5,129 nucleotides of DNA from Acidobacteriota bacterium (lineage in GTDB: Bacteria; Acidobacteriota; Vicinamibacteria; Vicinamibacterales; SCN-69-37). Shown in pieces: positions 1-5,129 of this stretch. The translations under genes were made by a program, and so were the position numbers. Within the stretch, counting starts at the first letter, position 1; each line of letters opens with the position of its first letter. The DNA lies in NCBI GenBank assembly GCA_024653875.1, contig JANLHE010000380.1:1-5129 (forward strand). The letters are read 5' to 3'. The notes beneath the pieces are model-generated. The model had not been told where the DNA came from, made no database searches, and saw only the letters and a list, made by a program, of their open reading frames with translations.

Positions 1-1
1 C

Positions 2-418
2 GGCAAGGCGGCCCGGCCGGAGCCCTACACAAAGAAGGTGTGGGCCGGCGGGCCCAGCCGCAAGTCGTGGGGATCGGAGACGATGGCGGTGTCGGGCATC
101 ATCCTCCTGCTCTTCCTCGTCAGCCACATCGCGACCTTCAAGTTCGGACCGTACTACCCGGGCGCCGAGGCGGGCGTGCGCGACCTGCATCGCCTGGTGG
201 TCGAGGTCTTCAAGGTCCCAGGCCTGGCCGCGTTTTACGTGGTGGCGATGGGCGTGATTGGCCTGCACCTGCGCCACGGCATCTCCAGCGCGTTCCAGTC
301 GCTGGGCCTGATGACGCCGGGCTGGACGTCCACGATTCTCTCGGCCGGCCTGGGGCTTGCGGTGGTCCTCGCCGGCGGCTTTGCCCTGATCCCCGTGTGG
401 GTGTATTTCTTCCTATGA
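2..418 (+). CDS. sdhC: Succinate dehydrogenase cytochrome b subunit, b558 family (5' partial)
   Basis: This is the membrane anchor of complex II, which binds heme b and passes electrons from the iron-sulfur subunit to quinone. The reading frame is open to the window edge, so the start is missing; 138 residues are visible, and the family is usually a little over 200. An internal GTG at 38 should not be taken as the start, because the in-frame upstream residues also fit the family. Three membrane helices are visible, at about residues 28-48, 73-93 and 115-137 of the visible part; the family has five, so the first two are cut off. The motif SxxM..SG followed by FLVSH (His42), and LHLRHG (His89, His92) before SSAFQSLG, match the heme-ligand helices of di-heme SdhC. 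His63 lies in a loop. The stop overlaps the sdhA start in ATGA. Family assignment is secure; which histidines bind which heme is inferred. Confidence 0.9.
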   Translation, partial: GKAARPEPYTKKVWAGGPSRKSWGSETMAVSGIILLLFLVSHIATFKFGPYYPGAEAGVRDLHRLVVEVFKVPGLAAFYVVAMGVIGLHLRHGISSAFQSLGLMTPGWTSTILSAGLGLAVVLAGGFALIPVWVYFFL

Positions 419-2328
419 CCCTGGATTCCAAAGTCCCCTCAGGACCGTTGGCCGACAAGTGGGATCGGCATCGCTTCGACAGCAAGCTGGTGAACCCGGC
501 GAACCGTCGCAAGCACACCGTCATCATCGTGGGCACGGGCCTGGCCGGCGCCTCGGCGGCCGCCTCGCTGGGCGAACTCGGCTACAACGTGCTGAGCTTC
601 TGCATCCACGACTCGCCGCGACGCGCGCACAGCATCGCCGCGCAGGGCGGCATCAACGCCGCCAAGAACTACCAGAACGACGCCGACAGCACCTGGCGTC
701 TCTTCTACGACACGATCAAAGGCGGCGACTATCGCGCCCGCGAGGCCAACGTCTACCGGCTGGCGCAAGTGAGCGCGAACATCATCGACCAGTGCGTGGC
801 GCAGGGCGTGCCCTTCGCGCGTGAATACGGCGGCCAGCTCGACAACCGGTCGTTCGGCGGCGCCCAGGTCTCGCGCACGTTCTACGCGCGCGGCCAGACA
901 GGTCAGCAACTGCTGCTCGGCGCCTATCAGTCAATGATGCGCCAGGTGGCCAAGGGCTCGGTCACGATGTTCACCCAGCGCGAGATGCTGGACGTGGTGC
1001 TCATCGATGGCAAGGCGCGCGGCATCATCTGCCGCAACCTCGTCACCGGCACGCTCGAGCGCCACGTGGCCGACGCGGTCTGTCTGGCCACCGGCGGCTA
1101 CGGCACGGCGTACTACCTCTCCACCAACGCCGTGAACTCCAACGTCACGGCCGCGTGGCGCGCCCACAAGCGCGGTGCGTTTTTCGCGAACCCCTGCTTC
1201 ACGCAGATTCACCCGACCTGCATTCCGGTCTCGGGCGACGACCAGTCCAAACTCACGCTGATGTCCGAGTCGCTGCGCAATGACGGGCGCGTGTGGGTAC
1301 CGAAAAACACCGGCGACAAGCGCCATCCAAACGACATCCCCGAAGCGGATCGCGACTACTACCTCGAGCGGAAGTACCCCAGCTTCGGCAACCTCGTGCC
1401 GCGTGACGTGGCCTCCCGCAACGCCAAGGCGATGTGCGACGAGGGCAAGGGCGTCGGCGACAGCGGCCTGGCCGTGTTCCTCGACTTCAAGGAAGCCATC
1501 GGACGCCTGGGCCGCGACACCGTCGCCGGCCGCTACGGCAACCTCTTCGACATGTACCGGAAGATCACCGACGAGGATCCATACAAAGAGCCGATGCGGA
1601 TTTACCCGGCAATGCACTACGCAATGGGCGGGCTCTGGGTGGACTACAACCTCATGAGCACCATCCCCGGCCTGCACGTGCTGGGCGAGGCGAACTTCTC
1701 GGACCACGGCGCCAATCGCCTTGGCGCCAGCGCGCTGATGCAGGGACTGGCCGACGGGTACTTCGTCATCCCCTACACGCTCGCCCACTACATCGCGTCC
1801 ACGCCGGTGGCAAAGGCCACCACGGATCACGACGCGTTCAAGGAAGCGGAGCACGCCGTGCAGGCCCGCATCAATCGCCTGCTCGCCGGCAAGGGCACCA
1901 AGACGCCGCGCGCGCTGCATCGCGAACTGGGCCGCCTGCTGTGGGACGAGGTGGGCATGTCGCGCAACGATGCGGGCCTCAGGCGCGCGCTCAGGCGCAT
2001 TCCCGAGCTGCGTGAGGAGTTCTGGCAGAACGTGGCGGTGCCCGGCGATCCGAACAACCTCAACAAGAACCTCGAGTATGCCGGCCGCGTGGCCGACTAT
2101 CTGGAGTTCGCCGAGCTGCTCGCCACAGACGCCTTGCATCGCACCGAATCCTGCGGCGGCCACTTCCGCGAGGAAAGCCAGACGGCCGACGGCGAAGCCA
2201 AACGCGACGACGAGAACTTTGCGTACGCGGCGGCGTGGGCCTGGCAGGGGGACGGCAACGCCCCGGAGCTGCACAAGGAGCCGCTCGTGTTCGAGAACGT
2301 GAAGCCGTCGCAACGGAGCTACAAATGA
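415..2328 (+). CDS. sdhA: Succinate dehydrogenase/fumarate reductase flavoprotein subunit
   Basis: Catalytic subunit of complex II, 637 residues, on the cytoplasmic face; it oxidises succinate to fumarate in the TCA cycle, with electrons going to FAD. The dinucleotide-binding motif VGTGLAG lies at residues 39-45. The covalent FAD histidine is His72 in [12 protein letters not shown] at 266-268, SESLRNDGR at 284-292, Arg330 in VPRDVASR, His401 in HYAMGG and Arg435 in [11 protein letters not shown] are the active-site elements known from SdhA/Frd[14 protein letters not shown] at 578-590 is the usual C-terminal signature. The SESLRNDGR variant, in place of the E. coli TEGCRGEGG, marks the Bacteroidota/Chlorobiota/Acidobacteriota-like subtype. 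ATG 415 was chosen because it overlaps the sdhC stop and the family N-terminus, including [10 protein letters not shown], begins there; the frame stays open upstream but only as a shadow of sdhC. No clear Shine-Dalgarno precedes it, so translational coupling is likely. Length and motifs are complete. Confidence 0.97.
   Translation: MTLDSKVPSGPLADKWDRHRFDSKLVNPANRRKHTVIIVGTGLAGASAAASLGELGYNVLSFCIHDSPRRAHSIAAQGGINAAKNYQNDADSTWRLFYDTIKGGDYRAREANVYRLAQVSANIIDQCVAQGVPFAREYGGQLDNRSFGGAQVSRTFYARGQTGQQLLLGAYQSMMRQVAKGSVTMFTQREMLDVVLIDGKARGIICRNLVTGTLERHVADAVCLATGGYGTAYYLSTNAVNSNVTAAWRAHKRGAFFANPCFTQIHPTCIPVSGDDQSKLTLMSESLRNDGRVWVPKNTGDKRHPNDIPEADRDYYLERKYPSFGNLVPRDVASRNAKAMCDEGKGVGDSGLAVFLDFKEAIGRLGRDTVAGRYGNLFDMYRKITDEDPYKEPMRIYPAMHYAMGGLWVDYNLMSTIPGLHVLGEANFSDHGANRLGASALMQGLADGYFVIPYTLAHYIASTPVAKATTDHDAFKEAEHAVQARINRLLAGKGTKTPRALHRELGRLLWDEVGMSRNDAGLRRALRRIPELREEFWQNVAVPGDPNNLNKNLEYAGRVADYLEFAELLATDALHRTESCGGHFREESQTADGEAKRDDENFAYAAAWAWQGDGNAPELHKEPLVFENVKPSQRSYK
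2315..2318 (+). promoter_or_regulatory. Ribosome binding site of sdhB inside the sdhA 3' end
   Basis: GGAG sits six bases before ATG 2325 and supports this start over the longer in-frame alternative. It lies within the sdhA coding sequence, as expected for coupled genes. Confidence 0.6.
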
Positions 2329-3071
2329 AGGTGCACCTCAAGGTCTGGCGCCAGTCCGGCCCGAACGTCAAGGGCCGCCTGGTGGACTACACCGCCGATC
2401 AGGTCTCGCCAGACATGTCGTTCCTGGAGATGCTGGACTCGGTCAACGAGACGCTCATTGCCAAAGGGGACGACCCGATCGCGTTTGACTCGGACTGCCG
2501 CGAGGGTATCTGCGGCACGTGCGGCGTGATGGTGGACGGCCGCCCGCACGGCCCGGACTCCTGCACCACGGTCTGCCAGCTCCACATGCGCCGCTACAAG
2601 GACGGCGACACCATCGTCATCGAGCCGTGGCACGCGAAGGCGTTCCCGCTCATCAAGGACCTGGTCGTTGACCGCAGCGCGTTTGACGAGATCATCCAGG
2701 CCGGCGGGTACACGTCGGTCAACACGGGCGGCGCCGCGGACGCCAACGCCATCCTGATTCCAAAGACCGCCGCCGACGAGGCGATGGACTCGGCGCAGTG
2801 CATCGGCTGCGGTGCGTGCGTGGCGGTCTGCAAGAACGCGGCGGCCGCCCTCTTCACGTCCGCGAAGGTCACCCACCTTTCGCTGTTGCCCCAGGGCCAG
2901 ATGGAGGCGGCCGCGCGCGTGGTCGCGATGGTGGACGCGATGGACACGGCCGGCTTCGGCGGCTGCTCCAACGAAGGCGAATGCGAAGCCGTCTGCCCCA
3001 AGGGCATCACGCTCAAGAACATCGCGACGATGAACCGCGAGTACCGCAAGGCGATGTTCGCCAACCGCTAG
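2325..3071 (+). CDS. sdhB: Succinate dehydrogenase/fumarate reductase iron-sulfur subunit
   Basis: The 248-residue electron-transfer subunit of complex II links the FAD of SdhA to the heme/quinone sites of SdhC. The N-terminal ferredoxin-like domain carries the [2Fe-2S] ligands Cys58, Cys63, Cys66 and Cys80 in [11 protein letters not shown] and DSC. The C-terminal domain has [11 protein letters not shown] (Cys159, 162, 165, 169), then Cys214, Cys220 and Cys224 in [14 protein letters not shown]. By homology with E. coli SdhB these form the [4Fe-4S] (159, 162, 165, 224) and [3Fe-4S] (169, 214, 220) centres. Cys169 is followed by Lys rather than the Pro common in proteobacteria, a feature of this subtype as I recall it. 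The start overlaps the sdhA stop (ATGA), with GGAG at 2315-2318 six bases upstream. A longer GTG-started reading from 2235 is rejected because it overlaps sdhA and lacks family similarity. All eleven cluster ligands are present, so the protein is probably functional. Confidence 0.97.
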   Translation: MKVHLKVWRQSGPNVKGRLVDYTADQVSPDMSFLEMLDSVNETLIAKGDDPIAFDSDCREGICGTCGVMVDGRPHGPDSCTTVCQLHMRRYKDGDTIVIEPWHAKAFPLIKDLVVDRSAFDEIIQAGGYTSVNTGGAADANAILIPKTAADEAMDSAQCIGCGACVAVCKNAAAALFTSAKVTHLSLLPQGQMEAAARVVAMVDAMDTAGFGGCSNEGECEAVCPKGITLKNIATMNREYRKAMFANR

Positions 3072-3093
3072 GTCGTACGCACCCACACGGCCC

Positions 3094-3657
3094 ATGACCT
3101 TGACCCGGCGCCACTGGTGGATCATCACCGCGACGGTGCTGGCCGCGGTCGCCATTGAATGGTGGATGGGGCGCCTGCCGCTGGGTCCCGACGGCCGGTT
3201 CGGCTGGTTTGAAGGCGACATCTGGAGTTCCGCCCAGTCACAGCGCGTGATCGACCCCTATTCGGTCAGCCACCTGGTGCACGGCTTCCTGTTTTTTGGC
3301 GTGCTGTTCCTGGTGGCCCGCCGGACGCCCATCACCGCGCGCCTGCTTGCCGCCATCGCGCTGGAGGCCGCGTGGGAGGTGCTGGAGAACTCCCCCATCG
3401 TCATCGACCGGTATCGTGCGGTCACGATCGCGCAGGGCTACGTGGGGGACAGCATCCTCAACTCGGTGAGCGACATCGTCATGGCGGCGATTGGATTCCT
3501 CGTGGCGTGGCGGCTCCGGGTGATCGTCAGCGTGGCGCTCGTTGTGGCTGCGGAAGTACTGATGCTCGTGCTCATCCGCGACAACCTGACGCTGAACATC
3601 CTGATGCTGGTCTGGCCCGTGGACGCCATTCGCGAGTGGCAGATGGTCGGGCACTGA
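3094..3657 (+). CDS. DUF2585/UPF0314-type integral membrane protein
   Basis: A 187-residue inner-membrane protein of unknown function. I recognise it from the pattern of the DUF2585 (UPF0314) family, known mostly from Alphaproteobacteria: WSS..SQ..DPYSVSHLVHG (44-63), EAAWEVLENSP (91-101), DRYRAVTIAQGYVGDSILNS (105-124), and a C-terminal RDNLTLNILMLVWP (162-175) ending in EWQ. Likely membrane segments are at about 8-26, 59-76, 82-97, 125-140 and 142-161, with a hydrophobic C-terminal stretch at 164-176. Several helices carry conserved polar residues (His60, His63, Glu91, Glu95, Glu98, Asp119, Asn123, Asp127), which is unusual for a purely structural protein and hints at a catalytic or binding site. 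ATG 3094 is 22 bases after sdhB, so co-transcription is plausible, but there is no clear Shine-Dalgarno. A later start at Met25 would remove the first helix. The family call is from memory of motifs; no function is claimed. Confidence 0.75.
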   Translation: MTLTRRHWWIITATVLAAVAIEWWMGRLPLGPDGRFGWFEGDIWSSAQSQRVIDPYSVSHLVHGFLFFGVLFLVARRTPITARLLAAIALEAAWEVLENSPIVIDRYRAVTIAQGYVGDSILNSVSDIVMAAIGFLVAWRLRVIVSVALVVAAEVLMLVLIRDNLTLNILMLVWPVDAIREWQMVGH

Positions 3658-3719
3658 CCCCCTTTGTGCCCAACTGCACAGACAACCGGGGCGGGTCCAC
3701 GGCATTGTTGTCGTACTCC

Positions 3720-3724
3720 AGGAG
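3720..3724 (+). promoter_or_regulatory. Ribosome binding site of the 63-residue membrane protein
   Basis: AGGAG lies ten bases before ATG 3735. It fixes the start of this short gene, whose frame otherwise extends far upstream. Confidence 0.6.
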
Positions 3725-3734
3725 TGGGGCACAC

Positions 3735-3926
3735 ATGAAGTTCATCAATCTGTACCTCGTCGGATACGTCATTCTGGTGGTGGGTATCGCGCTTGCCTTG
3801 TGGCAGAGCGGATTACTCGGGCGCATTTCACCGGTCTGGATCGGCATCGGTGCCATCGTGGCGGTGGGCCTGGGCCTCATGCTGTCGGTGTCGGCCGGGA
3901 AACCGGACATCACCAAAGAGGGCTAG
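3735..3926 (+). CDS. Small two-helix membrane protein, unknown function
   Basis: A 63-residue protein I do not recognise by family. It has two hydrophobic helices, at about residues 5-25 (LYLVGYVILVVGIALALW) and 33-53, joined by the short loop QSGLLGRISP, and a short polar tail KPDITKEG. By the positive-inside rule the topology is unclear; both termini on the same side is the simplest reading. The start is supported by AGGAG at 3720-3724, ten bases before ATG 3735. The frame is open further upstream, but that part is a shadow of the DUF2585 gene. The gene sits 77 bases after the membrane-protein gene and 78 bases before the cytochrome gene on the same strand. Clear membrane design, its own ribosome binding site and G/C-rich third positions argue that it is real. 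It may be an accessory subunit of a membrane complex, but nothing proves this. Confidence 0.7.
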   Translation: MKFINLYLVGYVILVVGIALALWQSGLLGRISPVWIGIGAIVAVGLGLMLSVSAGKPDITKEG

Positions 3927-3990
3927 CGGGCCCACGGCGCCTGTGCTCTTCGGGACAGCGAGACAGCGCGGCAGGTCCATACTGACGCGA

Positions 3991-3997
3991 GGAGGAG
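3991..3997 (+). promoter_or_regulatory. Ribosome binding site of the cytochrome gene
   Basis: GGAGGAG lies seven bases before ATG 4005. The spacing favours that start over the second ATG at 4014, which would be sixteen bases away. Confidence 0.75.
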
Positions 3998-4004
3998 TTA
4001 CAGG

Positions 4005-4520
4005 ATGGGTCCCATGCGCAGAACCGTCACCCTCATGTTCGTCGCGGCGCTGGCCGCCGCGGTCACCGGCCAGACGCCGGCCGCGTCACAGGGCTCCGCC
4101 GTCAGGCAGATCCCGGGCCTCACGGCGAAAGATCTGTATCCGAACGGCTGCGTGGATTGCCACGTCGACGGCAAACACGGCAACCTCAGGATGAGCACGC
4201 TGATGGCCTCGTGGACCACCGCGGTGCCGGCGGCCCTGGTCGAAAAGGCCAAGGCCGCATCGGTCACGGCGTCCAAGGTCAAGGGCAAGCACCCGCCGAT
4301 GGCCAACGTGAAGACGAACATCCCGCAGACGTGCCTGGCCGGATGCCACAAGCGAGGGTCTGCGATCGCACCACCATTTGCGCAGTTGATGCACACCGTT
4401 CACCTGGCCGGCGGCGCCAAGAACCAGTATCTGGCGGCCTTTCAGGGCGAGTGCATGCACTGCCACAAGCTGAACCAGAAGACCGGCGCCTGGAAGACGG
4501 CGAGCGGCCCGGAAAAGTAG
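4005..4520 (+). CDS. Exported triheme c-type cytochrome with one CX3CH site
   Basis: A 171-residue protein with a signal peptide (positive MRR at 4-6, hydrophobic 7-20, likely cleavage between about 22 and 30), so it acts outside the cytoplasmic membrane. It has three c-type heme sites: CVDCH (49-53), CLAGCH (110-115) and CMHCH (150-154). The first and third are classical CXXCH; the middle one has three residues between the cysteines, and the codons at 4332-4349 read this clearly. Four further histidines, His58, His96, His130 and His133, could supply distal ligands for bis-His hemes. It resembles small cytochrome c3/c7-like multiheme proteins in general layout, but I cannot name a precise family. 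A role in periplasmic electron transfer is inferred. Start ATG 4005 follows from the ribosome binding site. It is the last gene of the plus-strand cluster and converges on the minus-strand gene. Confidence 0.85.
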   Translation: MGPMRRTVTLMFVAALAAAVTGQTPAASQGSAVRQIPGLTAKDLYPNGCVDCHVDGKHGNLRMSTLMASWTTAVPAALVEKAKAASVTASKVKGKHPPMANVKTNIPQTCLAGCHKRGSAIAPPFAQLMHTVHLAGGAKNQYLAAFQGECMHCHKLNQKTGAWKTASGPEK

Positions 4521-4531
4521 ACGCGACGCGC

Positions 4532-4575
4532 GGCTGTTACCGAGCGTCGAGTTCCATCAGGCCGTCATAACAGTC
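4532..4575. terminator. Possible bidirectional terminator hairpin between convergent genes
   Basis: GGCTGTTA at 4532-4539 can pair with TAACAGTC at 4568-4575: eight pairs, one of them G-U, with a 28-base loop. It fills the gap between the convergent stops at 4520 and 4576. The loop is long and there is only a trace of T after it, so this is weak as an intrinsic terminator. Confidence 0.25.
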
Positions 4576-5025
4576 TTATCGCACGATGTCCAGGATCACG
4601 TCGGTGATCAGGTAGTTGTCGGGCCGGAACACGATCAGGTGCACGTCCACGATCCCTCGCCGATACCCGGCCGGCAGAGGCGTCAGCCGACGCTCAAGCG
4701 CCTGCGGGAGCGGCGTGATCTTCTTCTGCAAGCCGGGAGGCAGCGTGCCGTTGCGCCGGAGTTGTTTCTCGAGTCCCGGGGGAAGCGCCCCGTTGCGCTT
4801 GGCCAGTCCGGGCGGCAGACCGGACGCCCGCTCCTTGTAATACGCGGTGATGATCTCCCGATCGCGCGAGGCAAATTCAAACTGGACGACCACCGTGGCG
4901 GCGGCAGGCTCAACGGTCTTGGCCTGACCGCGGCCCCTGCCCTGCGCCAGTGCCGGGGCACCGGCCGCAGTGCACAGTAGCGCTGCGACGAGGACGCCGA
5001 CCGATCCGGGATTGTGGGTGCGCAT
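4576..5025 (-). CDS. Exported CigR/RcnB-like protein with LPPGL repeats
   Basis: A 149-residue protein with a signal peptide (hydrophobic 8-27, probable cleavage after ALA at 25-27), so periplasmic or secreted. A Gly/Arg-rich stretch GRGRGQAK (29-36) follows the signal, then a short domain (44-67). Next come five degenerate repeats starting at residues 70, 81, 95, 106 and 117 (LPPGLAK, LPPGLEK, LPPGLQK, LPQALER, LPAGYRR). The C-terminal segment VDVHLIVFRPDNYLITDVILD (126-146) is compact and beta-like. This order, with LPPGL/LPPGI repeats, LP, a Gly-Tyr and a C-terminal hydrophobic strand pair, is what I recall of the CigR/RcnB-like family. Salmonella CigR is described as an anti-virulence regulator and E. 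coli RcnB as a periplasmic protein linked to nickel/cobalt homeostasis. Neither role can be transferred here: there is no metal-efflux or secretion gene beside it. AAGGAG seven bases before the ATG supports the start. Confidence 0.75.
   Translation of the reverse strand: MRTHNPGSVGVLVAALLCTAAGAPALAQGRGRGQAKTVEPAAATVVVQFEFASRDREIITAYYKERASGLPPGLAKRNGALPPGLEKQLRRNGTLPPGLQKKITPLPQALERRLTPLPAGYRRGIVDVHLIVFRPDNYLITDVILDIVR
4666..4818 (-). repeat. Degenerate tandem repeats inside the CigR-like gene
   Basis: The region encodes five Leu-Pro repeats spaced 11, 14, 11 and 11 residues apart. The similarity is visible at DNA level too: the stretches at about 4731-4757 and 4773-4799 match closely, both ending in CCGTTGCGC, and a shorter match lies at 4805-4821. 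This suggests growth by local duplication. Confidence 0.65.
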
Positions 5026-5032
5026 GGCGAAT

Positions 5033-5038
5033 CTCCTT
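5033..5038 (-). promoter_or_regulatory. Ribosome binding site of the CigR-like gene
   Basis: On the minus strand AAGGAG lies seven bases before the ATG at 5025-5023. It is the strongest start signal in the window along with that of the cytochrome gene. Confidence 0.75.
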
Positions 5039-5053
5039 CGTGAGATCCCATGC

Positions 5054-5082
5054 TACGAACCCGCCAGGTGAGCGTCTGTTCC
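5054..5082 (-). promoter_or_regulatory. Possible ECF-sigma-type promoter for the CigR-like gene
   Basis: On the minus strand GGAAC (5082-5078) is followed after 17 bases by GTTCGTA (5060-5054). GGAAC as a -35 element with a 16-17 base spacer is typical of promoters read by extracytoplasmic-function sigma factors. The expected start would leave a leader of roughly 20 bases including the ribosome binding site, which fits. The -10 element is not a good match to any one consensus. The rest of 5026-5129 shows nothing else I can name. Confidence 0.3.
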
Positions 5083-5129
5083 GTTGAGGACACCTCGACC
5101 CGCCATACCTATCGAATCCCCATCGCCTC

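Noticed and set aside
40..414. An N-terminal extension of SdhA from the GTG at 40
   Set aside because: This part is out of frame with sdhC and is Arg/Pro/Gly-rich shadow sequence. The true SdhA N-terminus is recognisable at ATG 415.
931..2313. A 460-codon open frame on the minus strand opposite sdhA
   Set aside because: It lies entirely inside the well-supported sdhA gene. The translation is rich in Arg, Val, Ala and His with no domain I recognise, as expected from antisense reading of GC-rich coding DNA.
2235..2324. An N-terminal extension of SdhB from the GTG at 2235
   Set aside because: It overlaps the conserved C-terminus of SdhA. The ATG at 2325 has a GGAG six bases upstream and matches the usual SdhB start.
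2319..3221. A 300-codon open frame on the minus strand opposite sdhB and the start of the DUF2585 gene
   Set aside because: It crosses two real genes, has low-complexity Arg/Val/Ala/His composition, and no ribosome binding site or family similarity.
3664..3680. GTGC/GCAC small hairpin after the DUF2585 gene
   Set aside because: The stem is only four pairs and no T-run follows, so it is not a credible terminator.
3372..3734. An upstream extension of the 63-residue membrane protein
   Set aside because: The extension is an out-of-frame reading of the DUF2585 gene and its downstream gap, and the ribosome binding site at 3720-3724 points to ATG 3735.
3978..3983. CATACT as a -10 element for the cytochrome gene
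   Set aside because: The bases 17 positions upstream (ACAGCG) do not resemble a -35 element, so I do not call a promoter here.
4683..5093. An alternative minus-strand frame over the CigR-like gene
   Set aside because: It is Arg/Ser/Pro-rich without a signal peptide pattern; the overlapping frame 4576-5025 has a signal peptide, ordered repeats and a strong ribosome binding site.

Overview
This is a high-GC bacterial window of about 5.1 kb. It is densely coding and looks chromosomal; I see no mobile element, RNA gene, CRISPR array or integration signature. The succinate dehydrogenase is the sdhCAB type with a fused di-heme cytochrome b558 subunit, as in Bacteroidota, Chlorobiota and Acidobacteriota. 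That type, the very GC-rich codon use, a small multiheme cytochrome c and a DUF2585 protein suggest a soil or sediment bacterium, perhaps an acidobacterium such as Vicinamibacteria. The taxonomic guess is inference only.

Positions 2-3071 hold the end of sdhC, then complete sdhA and sdhB. The genes are joined by ATGA stop/start overlaps at 415-418 and 2325-2328. Together they encode respiratory complex II. SdhA carries the FAD and oxidises succinate. SdhB passes electrons through three iron-sulfur clusters. SdhC anchors the enzyme, binds heme and reduces quinone. The key cofactor and catalytic residues are present in SdhA and SdhB, and the histidines expected in the visible part of SdhC are there.

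Positions 3094-4520 hold three more genes on the same strand with short gaps (22, 77 and 78 bp). They encode a DUF2585/UPF0314-type membrane protein with unusual conserved polar residues, an unrecognised 63-residue two-helix membrane protein, and an exported triheme c-type cytochrome. One heme site of the cytochrome has the atypical spacing CX3CH. The first could be read through from sdhB. The last two have their own good ribosome binding sites and may form a separate transcript.

Positions 4576-5025 on the minus strand encode a small exported protein resembling the CigR/RcnB-like periplasmic family, with five degenerate proline-glycine repeats. It converges on the cytochrome gene across a 55-bp gap that contains an inverted repeat. 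Its upstream region (5026-5129) has a strong ribosome binding site and a possible ECF-sigma-type promoter, and otherwise nothing I recognise.

The most interesting parts are the uncharacterised membrane proteins and atypical cytochrome next to complex II, and the repeat-bearing exported protein. I do not see clear evidence of a wholly new defence or mobile system.
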